The position numbers and the translations under genes were made by a program. This document shows, in pieces, positions 26,064-35,085 of a DNA stretch of 64,000 nucleotides. Below the pieces are notes generated by a model, which saw only the letters and a program-made list of their open reading frames with translations, did no database searches and was not told the origin of the DNA. The stretch comes from UBA7672 sp965229115 (GTDB lineage Bacteria; Pseudomonadota; Alphaproteobacteria; Caulobacterales; Hyphomonadaceae): contig CBDDIR010000003.1 in NCBI GenBank assembly GCA_965229115.1, positions 3,472,001 to 3,536,000 of the forward strand. The letters run 5' to 3'. Within the stretch, counting starts at the first letter, position 1. The number at the start of each line of letters is the position of its first letter.

Positions 26064-28982
26064 ATGAAGGCCTACATAAGACGCACCGCGTCCGTGATTG
26101 CGCTCGCCCTCGTTGCGGGCGGCGCAAATGCTGCATTCGCACAAGAAGCCAGCACGCAAGATCAACCGCCGCCTCCGGAGGCAATCCAGACGGCGCAGGC
26201 AGATGTCGACAACACACCGTCTGATCGCGTGACGATCACGGGCTCGCGCCTCGCCAGCGGCGCCGACGCGCCAACGCCGGTGACGGCTGTGTCGACAGAC
26301 GCGATCAACCAGATCGCCCTGCCGAACATCGCAGACGCGCTCGTCCAGCTTCCTGCCATGCGTACGTCAGTCACGTCGGCAAAGGGCGGCCAGGGCCTCA
26401 CCATCGGTTCGCAGCTCAACCTGCGTAACATCGGCTCGTTCCGCACCCTCGTCCTGGTCGACGGCAAACGCTTCGTCTCGACCGCGCCGTTCGGCGCCGG
26501 TCAGAGCATCGCCGTCAACATCGACGCGATCCCGCAAGGCCTTATCCGGCAGGTCGACACGGTCACCGGCGGCGCTTCGGCTGCCTACGGCTCGGACGCC
26601 GTTGCAGGCGTGGTCAACTTCATTCTCGACCATGAATTTGAAGGCCTGAAAGCAGAAGTCACCTACGGCCAGACCCAGCGCCGCGATGGCGTTCGTTATG
26701 GCGGTGAACTCGATTTCGGCGGCAAATTCGACGATGGCCGCGGCCATATCCTCGCCAGCCTCGAATACAACCGCGACGAAGGCATCCAGAACGACGAATA
26801 CGGCTACAGCGGCGCGCGCGACTGGCAGAACTCGGCTCTCGGCCGTGAAGCCCGCGGCGCCGATCTGGCGATCGTCGATGGCGCCCGCTTCCCGATGCAG
26901 CCGCTCAACGGCCTCATCCTCGGCTGCCGCACCGCCACCACCGCGCTGAACTACACCAACTGCCCGCTGTTCGGCACCAGCTTCAACGACGCCGGTACAG
27001 CCACGCAAGCCTACGACTTCGGCCTCCGCGCAACCCAGCCGAGCGCAACGTCGCCCGGCTCCACCTTCGCCGTTGGCGGCGACGGCTATAACCCTGGACC
27101 GCAATCCCTGCTGTCCACGCCGACGATCCGCAATTCCATGTTCGTCCGCGCCGACTACGACTTCACCGACAAGCTGAACGTCTATGTCGAAGCCAACTAC
27201 GCGCGGACCAAGTCCCGCTCGGAAGCCGGCTCGGGCACGTCCACCTTCGCTAACGCCAACCCGCTGGGCTTCACCCTCGCCCGCAACTACGCCTATCTGC
27301 CTGCAAACCTCGCAGCTGCGATGGATGCACGTGGCCTCACGTCGATCAGCCTGCAGAAATACTTCAACTTCAACGTCAAACAGACGTTCGAAAGCCGCAC
27401 CAACCGCATCGTCACGGGCGCAACCTACGACTTCGACGACAACTGGAAGGGCGACATCTACTACACGTACGGCGAGACGAAGAGCCAGATGACGCTGAAT
27501 GACTTCAGCGACACGATCGCCATGGCGAACTCACTGACCGCTGTCCGCGATCCAATCACCGGCGTCGTTTCCTGCGCCACCGGCGGACAGTACTGCGTGC
27601 CGTGGAATGTGTTCGGCCGCACGCCGCTCACGCCTGAGCAAAGCAAGTACATCAACCCGCAGAACCAGTACTTCAACGATAACACCCAGCAGGCAATCGA
27701 AGCGACCGTTACCGGCACGCTGTTCGAACTTCCCGCGGGTCCGCTGGATGTCGCCGTCGGCGGCGGCTATCGCAAGGAAACGCTGAACGAGTCCACCGAC
27801 GCGCTCGGCCTCGCAGCGAAGCGCAACGGCTTCAACGGAAACCCGGGCGGCCTCATCTACATCAACTCGCCTGCCATCCGTGGCGATCTTGAACTGTTCG
27901 AAGGCTTCGGCGAAGCGCAGGTTCCGATCCTCGCTGACCTGCCCTTCATCCGTAAGCTCGATGCCAACTTCTCCGCACGCTACACGGACTACTCGAGCTC
28001 CGGCGGCGTCACGACCTGGAAAGCCGGTATGGTGTGGGAGCCGATCGAAGGCCTCCGTGTCCGCGCCGCGCAATCGCGCGACATTCGCGCAGCCAACCTG
28101 GTCGAACTCTACAACCCGGCCTCGACCGGCTTCGCCAACCTGCTCGACCCGCAGAAAGGCGGTCAGAGCGTGTCGTTCGTTCCGATCACATCGGGCAACG
28201 CGCTGCTCAACCCGGAAGAAGCTGACACAACCACCGTTGGCTTCGTCTGGAACCCGACTTTCTTCCCGCAGTTCACGGCGTCGGTCGATTACTTCAACAT
28301 CCAGATGGAAGGCGCGATCTCGACGGTTACCGCTCAACGCACCGTTGATCTCTGCCAAGCCAGCATCAACAATCCGACCACGTACGCCAGCTACGCCACG
28401 TTCTGCAGCCGTATCACCCGCGACTCGGGCGGCAACCTGCTCTCGGTGCAAACGCCTTACGGCAACCTTGCGCAACTCGAGAACCGCGGCGTTGACGTCG
28501 AACTCGGCTACAATGAAGACCTGCCGGTCTTCGGCATCGATGGTCGCTTCTCGCTGCGCGCCTTCATCACCTACGTCTATGAAAACAGCACGACCACACC
28601 GGGCATCCCGGCGATCGCAGTCGACATCGCTCCCAGCATCGGCCAGTTCTCCGGCCTGCTGACGGCGAACTACTCGTTCGACGACTGGACGCTCGGCCTG
28701 CAGCAGATGTTTATCGGCCACGGCACGTTCGATCCGTCGCTCTACACCACCACCGGCCAACGCCGCCGCTATGTGGGCGACCAAGCTGGCAGCATGACCT
28801 GGACCGACCTCTCGGTGAAGAAAGCCTTCGGCAACTGGGAAGTCTTCGGCTCGGTGCAGAACGTGTTCGACAAGGACCCGCCCCGCGTGCCCTTCACCGG
28901 CACCAGCTCGGGCTTCGGTACGAGCAACACCTACGACACCCAAGGCCGCCGCTTCATGATGGGCGCACGCATCACGATGTAG
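26064..28982 (+). CDS. TonB-dependent receptor (large, with signal peptide)
   Basis: A 972-residue outer-membrane protein. The N-terminus (MKAYIRRTASVIALALVAGG to about residue 27) is a signal peptide ending in AFAQ. A plug domain follows with the DRVTITGSR start, RNIGSFRTLVLVDGKR and the VDTVTGGASAAYGSDAVAGVVNFIL segment. Long beta-barrel repeats rich in aromatic and Asn/Thr residues run to a final strand GRRFMMGARITM. Receptors of this length with the GSR start in this group often import oligosaccharides, peptides or siderophores; the ligand cannot be assigned. It has its own ribosome site and a strong downstream terminator, so it is likely monocistronic. Confidence 0.93.
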   Translation: MKAYIRRTASVIALALVAGGANAAFAQEASTQDQPPPPEAIQTAQADVDNTPSDRVTITGSRLASGADAPTPVTAVSTDAINQIALPNIADALVQLPAMRTSVTSAKGGQGLTIGSQLNLRNIGSFRTLVLVDGKRFVSTAPFGAGQSIAVNIDAIPQGLIRQVDTVTGGASAAYGSDAVAGVVNFILDHEFEGLKAEVTYGQTQRRDGVRYGGELDFGGKFDDGRGHILASLEYNRDEGIQNDEYGYSGARDWQNSALGREARGADLAIVDGARFPMQPLNGLILGCRTATTALNYTNCPLFGTSFNDAGTATQAYDFGLRATQPSATSPGSTFAVGGDGYNPGPQSLLSTPTIRNSMFVRADYDFTDKLNVYVEANYARTKSRSEAGSGTSTFANANPLGFTLARNYAYLPANLAAAMDARGLTSISLQKYFNFNVKQTFESRTNRIVTGATYDFDDNWKGDIYYTYGETKSQMTLNDFSDTIAMANSLTAVRDPITGVVSCATGGQYCVPWNVFGRTPLTPEQSKYINPQNQYFNDNTQQAIEATVTGTLFELPAGPLDVAVGGGYRKETLNESTDALGLAAKRNGFNGNPGGLIYINSPAIRGDLELFEGFGEAQVPILADLPFIRKLDANFSARYTDYSSSGGVTTWKAGMVWEPIEGLRVRAAQSRDIRAANLVELYNPASTGFANLLDPQKGGQSVSFVPITSGNALLNPEEADTTTVGFVWNPTFFPQFTASVDYFNIQMEGAISTVTAQRTVDLCQASINNPTTYASYATFCSRITRDSGGNLLSVQTPYGNLAQLENRGVDVELGYNEDLPVFGIDGRFSLRAFITYVYENSTTTPGIPAIAVDIAPSIGQFSGLLTANYSFDDWTLGLQQMFIGHGTFDPSLYTTTGQRRRYVGDQAGSMTWTDLSVKKAFGNWEVFGSVQNVFDKDPPRVPFTGTSSGFGTSNTYDTQGRRFMMGARITM

Positions 28983-29006
28983 GCTGCGACTAACGACCTG
29001 AAAAAG

Positions 29007-29046
29007 AAGCCCGTGACCGGCCCAGCCAGTCACGGGCTTTTCTTTT
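29007..29046 (+). terminator. Intrinsic terminator of the 972-residue receptor gene
   Basis: A perfect 11-base stem (AAGCCCGTGAC 29007-29017 and GTCACGGGCTT 29029-29039) with an 11-base loop, followed by TTCTTTT. It lies 25 bases after the stop codon. Confidence 0.92.
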
Positions 29047-29082
29047 GTCCAATTGCTTGAAGCAGAACTCGTGAAGCAGACC

Positions 29083-29122
29083 CAAAAACAATTCACCCCG
29101 GCCGCTGGGCGGCCGGGGTGAA
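29083..29122 (-). terminator. Intrinsic terminator of the copper monooxygenase-like gene
   Basis: Reading leftward, a perfect 14-base stem with a 3-base loop (arms 29092-29105 and 29109-29122) is followed by TTGTTTTT (about 29084-29091). It sits about 20 bases after the leftward gene's stop. Confidence 0.9.
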
Positions 29123-29142
29123 CTCAGTCTTCAAAGAGGCTC

Positions 29143-31107
29143 CTACTCCGAGCGACCGCGGCCTCCGCGGCTCGTGAGCGCCATCAGCGTCGGCATCGCC
29201 GCTTTAAGCTCCGTGGCGTCGATCCCGCCATCGCCGTTGGCGTCAAACTCCGCGAACTTCGGCGCCAGCGCCTTATAGACGCGGCCCTTGGTTTCGCTGA
29301 GCTGGATCTTGCCGTCGAGATTGTCGTCGAGACCGCCCATAACCTTGCCGGAGAGCATCTGCTTGGTGGCGTCAGCCTCCGCGCCAACCTTCTCGTCGGT
29401 CCACTGATAGAACATGGAGGAGTAGTGCATCTCCTCCCACGACTGGTCGCCCCACACGATCGTCTCTTTCGGATCGGGGTTCGCGCCGTTGCGCACCGAG
29501 TTGTCATACCACCAGGTCGACACGATCTTCGCGCCCGCGGGCACAAGGATCGGTTCGGCGAAGTCATAGGTGCGCTGCCAGTTGAAATCGTAGCGCGGCA
29601 GGTTGATCAGCGGCGTGCGCTTGCCATCCTTCTCAACCATGTCGACCTTCACAGCCTGCCCGCGCAGGTGCGAGTGCAGCAGCATCGAGAACAGCTTGGC
29701 CTCTTTCGGGAACTCCAGATAGCCGATCTCCTTCTGGAAGTCCTTGTTCGGCTCGAGCTCGATGAACGAGTCACCGATTACGGCGTGGCGCATGATGTAA
29801 GTCGGCGTCTTGCCTTCCGGATAGAAGTACATGCCCATCTTGGAGTTATCGACGCTCTCCTTGCCGAACGGCGTGTAGTGCATCTGGAAGCCCATCGTGC
29901 CGCCGGCCGGCAGCGGAACGCCCCAGCCATCGGGCACTTCCCACGCGCCGCCGCCCACAGCGAACTCGCCATAGGAATTCTCCCACTGCGAAGCGCTCGC
30001 CGGGCCAGACTTCGGCTTGCCCGGAATGTAGCCCGCGAGAATGTGGTGCACGCCGCGACGCTCACCCGGCAGGATGCTGGACGATTTCACCCAGCGCGTT
30101 TCCGTCGTCGTGTTCGCCGTCGTCGGATACTGATAATCGACCACGCCTGAAGCCGGGATGGTGTAGGACGGGATCTGCAGCACCAAATCCGGCGTCTTGC
30201 CGCCCGGCCATTCCGGCGCAACCGAAGCTGAAACCGCCAGCGGATCCGGCCCGCCCGTGCGCGGCGCACCCGCCTCGATCCAGTGCACCAGCATCTTCAC
30301 CTGATCGTTCGACAGCGACGCATCATGCTTGAACTTGCCGACCGTCGGATCGGGATGCCAGGGCGGCATCGTGTCGGTGCGGATGGCCTCGCGCATCATC
30401 GGCGCCCAGCCCTTCACCGTCGCATAGTCCTTCATCGCGAACGGGCCAACGCCGCCTTCCTGGTGACAGACCACGCACTTCTCGGCGAGCACCGGCGCAA
30501 CATCTCTCTCGTACGAGATCTTCGCATGCTCGGCGCGCATCCCACGCTCCGGGAACACGATCGCCGTGCCCGAACCCGCGACCTTCGCAACAGCAACCTG
30601 CTTGCCTGCCTTGAGATCAGCCAGCGCCTTGCCCGCGCCTTCAACAGTGCCGTGATAGAGAACCTTCAGCGTGCGCGGCTGAAGCACGAAGGCCTCGCCC
30701 GCATACGTCACGCCCAGCTGCTCGCCCGCAAGCTGCAGCTCATCGTGCAGCACCGGGATCGTATAACCTTGCGCCTTCGCCTCGTCCGTAATCGACGCGC
30801 GCGTGGTGCCCAGCGTCGAGTTCAGCATCATGAACTCCGCCTTGGGATACTTAACCTTCAGCGCCTCAAGCGCCTTCGCCGCCTTGCGCGATCCCGCATC
30901 CGCATTGACCTGCGAGACGACAACCACCGCATCGACATCGACCAGGCGGCGCAGGCTGCGCGCCAGGCCCGTATGATCGACCAGCCGGAAATCATCCGCC
31001 GCGCTCGCGACCGTCACGGTGTCGCCAACCCGATAGGCAAGCGCCGATCCGCCGATGACGGCGGCGATCGCCACGACAGCCACTCCGCTGAGAACACGCA
31101 TCCGCAT
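29143..31107 (-). CDS. Secreted redoxin-like / haem-c / copper type II monooxygenase-like / EF-hand protein
   Basis: About 654 residues from ATG 31107 (GGGAGGAG 7 bases upstream), with a signal peptide (MRMRVLSGVAVVAIAAVIGG...). Domains in order: a thioredoxin-fold redoxin-like domain without any cysteine (about 30-175); a c-type haem motif CVVCH (Cys211, Cys214, His215) with a later MPPWH that could supply the axial Met; and a PHM/DBM-like copper domain keeping the full ligand set (adjacent His354/355, His410 in MHYTPFG, His478-x-His480, Met560 in EEMHY). Two EF-hand loops (about 594 and 622, DANGDGGID) follow. It probably performs copper-dependent hydroxylation or electron transfer in the periplasm. 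Substrate unknown. Confidence 0.85.
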   Translation of the reverse strand: MRMRVLSGVAVVAIAAVIGGSALAYRVGDTVTVASAADDFRLVDHTGLARSLRRLVDVDAVVVVSQVNADAGSRKAAKALEALKVKYPKAEFMMLNSTLGTTRASITDEAKAQGYTIPVLHDELQLAGEQLGVTYAGEAFVLQPRTLKVLYHGTVEGAGKALADLKAGKQVAVAKVAGSGTAIVFPERGMRAEHAKISYERDVAPVLAEKCVVCHQEGGVGPFAMKDYATVKGWAPMMREAIRTDTMPPWHPDPTVGKFKHDASLSNDQVKMLVHWIEAGAPRTGGPDPLAVSASVAPEWPGGKTPDLVLQIPSYTIPASGVVDYQYPTTANTTTETRWVKSSSILPGERRGVHHILAGYIPGKPKSGPASASQWENSYGEFAVGGGAWEVPDGWGVPLPAGGTMGFQMHYTPFGKESVDNSKMGMYFYPEGKTPTYIMRHAVIGDSFIELEPNKDFQKEIGYLEFPKEAKLFSMLLHSHLRGQAVKVDMVEKDGKRTPLINLPRYDFNWQRTYDFAEPILVPAGAKIVSTWWYDNSVRNGANPDPKETIVWGDQSWEEMHYSSMFYQWTDEKVGAEADATKQMLSGKVMGGLDDNLDGKIQLSETKGRVYKALAPKFAEFDANGDGGIDATELKAAMPTLMALTSRGGRGRSE

Positions 31108-31354
31108 AGGCACTCCTCCCAAGTTTTCTGCGAGGAGCACCATGGCCGCGACCTGTCCATTCTCAAGCCACGTCACCGCGAGAGATTTGGTTCGAGTCCT
31201 GACGGATTTCGTGAGGATCGCGTGGGCGCGCGTGAGACCGCCGATAGGCGCAGACGCCAACGCCCCTAATCCCCAGCGCGCCCCTACGGCATCGCACCCG
31301 GAACTGCCCGGAGCGATCTCCGTTCACTCACCGGGACGACACCAGGAGATCCCC

Positions 31355-31660
31355 ATGCCGCGCGGCGACAAATCCAAATACACCGACAAGCAGGAGCGGA
31401 AGGCCGAGCATATCGAGAAGCGCTACGAGAAGCAGGGCGTGCCCAAGAAGGTCGCCAAGGCCCGCGCCTGGGCAACGGTCAACAAGGACGATGGCGGCGG
31501 CAAGAAGCCCGGCGGCTCCGGCCGGGGCAAAACCACTGGCCACCCCGCCGCCAAGAAGGGTGGCAAGAAGGGCGGCGCCGCCTCAGCCGCCCGCCCTGCA
31601 GCCGCCCGGAAAGCCTCCGCAAAGAAGGCAGCCGCCACCCGGAAACGCCGCGGAAATTAA
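31355..31660 (+). CDS. Small lysine-rich protein with histone-H1-like tail
   Basis: A 101-residue basic protein starting MPRGDKSKYTDKQERKAEHI at ATG 31355, preceded by AGGAG. Residues 1-48 form a helical KQERKAEHIEKRYEKQG...ARAWATVNK module like that of proteins often labelled plasmid stabilisation protein. Residues 49-101 are a disordered Lys/Ala/Gly/Pro tail (repeated KKGGKKGG and AAARKAS blocks) resembling bacterial histone H1-like tails. It probably binds nucleic acid. It is oriented towards rplU but a promoter lies in between, so it is likely a separate unit. Confidence 0.75.
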   Translation: MPRGDKSKYTDKQERKAEHIEKRYEKQGVPKKVAKARAWATVNKDDGGGKKPGGSGRGKTTGHPAAKKGGKKGGAASAARPAAARKASAKKAAATRKRRGN

Positions 31661-31733
31661 CCGTCGCGGCGGGCCCTCAACGTCACACCCTTCCATTACA
31701 GCGAAAAACCCGGCAGATTCCCGTCTCCGGCGT

Positions 31734-31763
31734 TTGACAGGCTGGGTCCACACCGTCTATATG
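31734..31763 (+). promoter_or_regulatory. Sigma-70-type promoter for rplU-rpmA
   Basis: A consensus TTGACA at 31734-31739 is followed by TATATG at 31758-31763 (18-base spacing; CTATAT gives 17). It lies about 80 bases upstream of the rplU start, leaving an untranslated leader of roughly 75 bases. Confidence 0.8.
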
Positions 31764-31843
31764 CCCGCTCCCGCCCGCAGGCCCGGCTTGTGGGTGGTCA
31801 GCTATTTTGGCCGTAAGGCCTCTGAAAACACAAGAGATTTTCG

Positions 31844-32272
31844 ATGTTCGCGGTCATCAAGACGGGCGGTAAGCAGTACAAGGTCGCCGCCGACCAGGAA
31901 ATCATCATCGAGAAGCTCGAAGGCGAAGCCGGCGACACGCTGGTTTTCGGCGACGTGCTGATGATTGGCGAAGGCGATGACATCAATGTCGGCGCTCCCC
32001 TCATCGCTGGCGCCCAGGTCGTTGGCGAAGTGGTCGAGCAGACCCGCGCTGCGAAGGTCATCTCCTACAAGAAGAAGCCGCGTAACACCTACCGTCGCAA
32101 GCTCGGCCACCGCCAGCACCAGACGGTGATCAAGATCACGTCGATCCTCCCCAAGGGCGGCGCGACCGAGAAGAAAACCGCCAAAGCTGCTCCTGAAGCT
32201 GCTCCGGCCAAAAAGGCCCCGGCCAAAAAGGCCCCGGCGAAAAAAGCTCCGGCCAAGAAAGCCGCCGCTTAA
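31844..32272 (+). CDS. rplU: 50S ribosomal protein L21 with lysine-rich C-terminal extension
   Basis: Residues 1-102 are a canonical L21 (MFAVIKTGGKQYKVA start; signature GHRQHQTVIKI). The remaining about 40 residues are an extension made of AKKAP repeats, encoded by 15-base tandem units from 32207 onward, ending AKKAAA. L21 binds 23S rRNA in the large subunit; lysine-rich tails are seen on ribosomal proteins of several alphaproteobacteria and presumably add RNA contacts. It is the first gene of the rplU-rpmA operon behind a strong promoter. Confidence 0.98.
   Translation: MFAVIKTGGKQYKVAADQEIIIEKLEGEAGDTLVFGDVLMIGEGDDINVGAPLIAGAQVVGEVVEQTRAAKVISYKKKPRNTYRRKLGHRQHQTVIKITSILPKGGATEKKTAKAAPEAAPAKKAPAKKAPAKKAPAKKAAA
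32207..32266 (+). repeat. 15-base tandem repeats encoding AKKAP in rplU
   Basis: Three near-identical in-frame 15-base units (32207-32221, 32222-32236, 32237-32251) plus a diverged fourth encode the lysine-rich tail of L21. Such repeats can vary in copy number between strains. Confidence 0.85.
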
Positions 32273-32339
32273 TAAGTTTCCGGCCGCAAGGCCACTAAGT
32301 TGAACGAGCGGCCCCGGCCGCTGACCAAGGGAGGCCAGT

Positions 32340-32609
32340 TTGGCCCACAAAAAAGCAGGCGGCTCTACGCGTAACGGCCGCGATTCGAACTCCAAACGCC
32401 TCGGCGTCAAACGCTTCGGCGGCGAAGAAGTCCTCGCTGGCAACATCATCGTCCGTCAGCGCGGCACGCAGTACCACCCGGGCAAGAACGTCGGCCTCGG
32501 CCGCGATCACACGATCTTCGCCACCGAGTCGGGCCGCGTCGAATTCCGCGAAGCCAAAGGCAAGATGTTCATCTCGATCGTCCCAGCCTCGAAACTCGCA
32601 GCCGAGTAG
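32340..32609 (+). CDS. rpmA: 50S ribosomal protein L27 (TTG start)
   Basis: An 89-residue L27 with the conserved AHKKAGGSTRNGRDSNSKRLGVK N-terminus shown here only in part: AHKKAGGSTRNGRDS then GVKRFGGE. The start is TTG at 32340 with GGGAGG 5 bases upstream; no ATG is available, and the sequence right after the start matches the mature N-terminus that reaches the peptidyl-transferase centre. It follows rplU by 67 bases in the same transcript and is closed by an intrinsic terminator. Confidence 0.98.
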   Translation: MAHKKAGGSTRNGRDSNSKRLGVKRFGGEEVLAGNIIVRQRGTQYHPGKNVGLGRDHTIFATESGRVEFREAKGKMFISIVPASKLAAE

Positions 32610-32674
32610 GCGGATCCAGGTGTTCCCGGACCGCCCCTCGACGAGGGCAGCGGTCCGAACCTGACAAAGAGATC

Positions 32675-32705
32675 AGGGGAGGCGGATCGCCTCCCCTTTC
32701 TTTTT
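32675..32705 (+). terminator. Intrinsic terminator after rpmA
   Basis: A 9-base stem (AGGGGAGGC 32675-32683 and GCCTCCCCT 32689-32697) with loop GGATC is followed by TTCTTTTT. It ends the rplU-rpmA transcript. Confidence 0.92.
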
Positions 32706-32786
32706 GCCTTCTCCCCTGACCGAGCCCGTGAAGGACGGGGCCAACCGACTGGCGAAGCCAGGCGGCTCTGGAAAAAGGGGACTGAC

Positions 32787-33362
32787 ATGCAGTTCACGAT
32801 ACAGACGAGACGATTGGCTCTGCGGCGCTATCACGAGAGTGACGCTGCACGCGTGGCGTATCTCGCCGGCGACTACGACGTCGCCAAGATGTGCGGCCGC
32901 GTTCCGCACCCCTATCCGATCGCAGCCGCCTATTCCTTCTTCGACATGCTCGAGCGCAGCGAAGCCAGCGGCACGGAGCACGCCTTTGCCGTCACCCTGC
33001 CGATCGACGGCGTCATCGGCGCCTGCGGCCTGTCGCGCATCGGCGATGCCGGCAGTGCGACGTGGGAACTTGGTTACTGGTATGGCATGCCCTACTGGGG
33101 CCTCGGCTATGCGTCGGAAGCTGCCCGCGCCCTGATGGATTGGGGCCGCGACCAGCTGGGCGCCAAAGTGTTCGTCGCGGGCCACTTCGCGGACAACCCG
33201 GCCTCGGGCAACGTCTTGCGAAAGCTGGGTTTTGTGCCGACCGGAACGGAAGACCTGTTTGGTCTGGCGCGCCAGCGGACCTCCCCCGCGACGCGTTATG
33301 TGTGGCCTGAAGGGGCAACGCCGGTTACTTTGTCGGCGCATCCCGGACACGCCGCACACTAA
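32787..33362 (+). CDS. GNAT acetyltransferase, RimJ/RimL type
   Basis: A 191-residue GNAT protein of the ribosomal-protein-acetyltransferase group: N-terminal QTRRLALRRYHESDAARVA, core IGACGLSRIG, WELGYWYGMPYWGLGYASEA (acetyl-CoA pyrophosphate loop) and the C-terminal NPASGNVLRKLGFVPTG. It transfers an acetyl group to an amine, perhaps a protein N-terminus or a small molecule. It ends two bases before the next GNAT gene. The N-acceptor is unknown. Confidence 0.9.
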   Translation: MQFTIQTRRLALRRYHESDAARVAYLAGDYDVAKMCGRVPHPYPIAAAYSFFDMLERSEASGTEHAFAVTLPIDGVIGACGLSRIGDAGSATWELGYWYGMPYWGLGYASEAARALMDWGRDQLGAKVFVAGHFADNPASGNVLRKLGFVPTGTEDLFGLARQRTSPATRYVWPEGATPVTLSAHPGHAAH

Positions 33363-33364
33363 CC

Positions 33365-34024
33365 ATGACACCCCTCGCCATTCATCCGCTGACACCTGAT
33401 CGCTGGGACGACTTCGTCGCTCTCTTCGAGACGGATTCGATCTGCAAGATGTGCTGGTGCGTCCATCACCGCCTGCCCGCCGCAATACGGCGCGAGGCGA
33501 CCTCGGCATCACGCAAGACTGCGATGGGCAAGATCGTGAAGAAGGGCCCGCCGCCCGGCCTCCTCGCCTACAAGGGCGACGAGGCTGTCGGCTGGATCGC
33601 CATCGCGCCGCGTCCTGCAACGCCGGACTGGAACGGAGGACGCAAGGCCTCCGCCGCCGAACTGCCCGAGCATGGTGAAGACGAAACCGTCTGGGGCGCG
33701 AGCTGCTTCTTCATCCGCAAGGATGCGCGCGGCGAAGGCATGACGACAAAGCTGCTCGATGCCGGAACCGAATACGCCAAGGCCCAAGGCGCGAAGACCC
33801 TCGAAGCCTGCCCGATGGCGCATGATGAAAAGCGCTCGACAACCGGCATGTTCGTCGGGCCCAAGCGCGTCTTCGAACGCGCGGGCTTCAAAACTGTTAT
33901 CGAACGCAAGCCCGGACGGCCGCTGATGCGGCTTTCGCTGAATACCTCCACGAAAAAGAAACCTGCCGCCGTGAAAAAGGCCGCAACGTCTCGGGCGCGC
34001 TCGCCCAAAGGCCTGAAGTCATGA
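33365..34024 (+). CDS. GNAT acetyltransferase with CxxCWC motif and lysine-rich tail
   Basis: A 219-residue GNAT-like protein. An N-terminal cysteine cluster (ICKMCWCVHHR) precedes the core, and the acetyl-CoA-binding strand-loop is FFIRKDARGEGMTTKLLDAG. The last about 25 residues (TKKKPAAVKKAATSRARSPK) form a basic disordered tail. The stop overlaps the start of obgE (ATGA, 34021-34024), so it is co-translated with this GTPase. The target is unknown; the cysteine cluster is a subgroup trait and might bind metal. Confidence 0.85.
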   Translation: MTPLAIHPLTPDRWDDFVALFETDSICKMCWCVHHRLPAAIRREATSASRKTAMGKIVKKGPPPGLLAYKGDEAVGWIAIAPRPATPDWNGGRKASAAELPEHGEDETVWGASCFFIRKDARGEGMTTKLLDAGTEYAKAQGAKTLEACPMAHDEKRSTTGMFVGPKRVFERAGFKTVIERKPGRPLMRLSLNTSTKKKPAAVKKAATSRARSPKGLKS

Positions 34025-35085
34025 AATTCCTCGATCAGTGCAAAGTCTATGTGAAGTCCGGCGGCGGCGGCGATGGCTGCGTGTCGTTCCGGCGCGAGAA
34101 GTTCATCCCGTTCGGCGGCCCTGATGGCGGCGACGGCGGACGCGGCGGCGACGTCATCATCGAAGCCGTCGAAGGCCTGAACACGCTGATCGATTACCGC
34201 TACCTCCAGCACTACAAGGCCGAGCGTGGCGTGCACGGCATGGGCTCGAACCGCACCGGCTCAGACGCACCGACGCTCGTGCTGAAAGTTCCGGTCGGCA
34301 CGCAGGTGTTCGAGGAAGATCAGGAAACGCTCATCGCCGACCTCGACAAGCTCGGCGACCAGGTCCTGCTCGCCAAGGGCGGCTCGGGCGGCTGGGGCAA
34401 CACCAAGTTCAAGTCCTCGACCAACCAGGCGCCGCGCCGCTTCAACCCCGGCCATGACGGCGAAGAACGCTGGATCTGGCTGCGCCTCAAACTGATCGCC
34501 GACGCCGGCCTGCTCGGCATGCCCAACGCCGGCAAGTCCACCTTCCTCGCCGCCGTCAGCGCTGCGAAGCCGAAGATCGCGGATTATCCCTTCACCACGC
34601 TGGTGCCCAACCTCGGCGTCGTTTCGCTGGGCATCGGCGCGTCCTTCGTGCTCGCCGACATTCCGGGCCTCATCGAAGGCGCCGCTGAAGGCGCCGGCGT
34701 CGGCACGCGCTTCCTCGGCCACGTGGAACGCTGCTCCGTCCTGCTCCACCTCGTGGACGGCACGCAGGAAGACGTCGCCGAAGCCTACCGCATCATCCGC
34801 GCCGAACTGAAAGCCTATGGCGGCGGCCTCGCCGACAAGCCCGAGATCGTCGCGCTCAACAAGATCGACGCGATGACCAAGGAAGAGATCAGCGAGAAAG
34901 CCGCCCAGCTCAAGAAGGCCTGCAAGCAGACCCCGCTCCGCATCTCCGGCGCCTCGCAGAAAGGCGTGCCCGAGACAGTGCAGAAGCTCTTCCAGATCGT
35001 ATCTGACGATCGCCGCCAGCAGCGCGAAGCCCAGATCGAAGCCGAGAAAACGCCCGAACAGAAAGAAGAAGGCTGGCAGCCCTGA
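34021..35085 (+). CDS. obgE: GTPase Obg/CgtA
   Basis: A 354-residue Obg GTPase. The glycine-rich Obg fold occupies 1-158 (FLDQCKVYVKSGGGGDGC start). The G domain follows with G1 GMPNAGKST, G3 DIPGLIEGA, G4 NKID and G5 ISGAS. Obg binds the 50S subunit and links ribosome assembly to growth control. The gene is in the usual place after rplU-rpmA, although two GNAT genes are inserted before it. Its stop overlaps the next gene start (TGATG). Confidence 0.98.
   Translation: MKFLDQCKVYVKSGGGGDGCVSFRREKFIPFGGPDGGDGGRGGDVIIEAVEGLNTLIDYRYLQHYKAERGVHGMGSNRTGSDAPTLVLKVPVGTQVFEEDQETLIADLDKLGDQVLLAKGGSGGWGNTKFKSSTNQAPRRFNPGHDGEERWIWLRLKLIADAGLLGMPNAGKSTFLAAVSAAKPKIADYPFTTLVPNLGVVSLGIGASFVLADIPGLIEGAAEGAGVGTRFLGHVERCSVLLHLVDGTQEDVAEAYRIIRAELKAYGGGLADKPEIVALNKIDAMTKEEISEKAAQLKKACKQTPLRISGASQKGVPETVQKLFQIVSDDRRQQREAQIEAEKTPEQKEEGWQP

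Noticed and set aside
27531..29096. Leftward frame of 521 codons inside the 972-residue TonB receptor
   Set aside because: Antisense shadow; it also runs through the receptor terminator.
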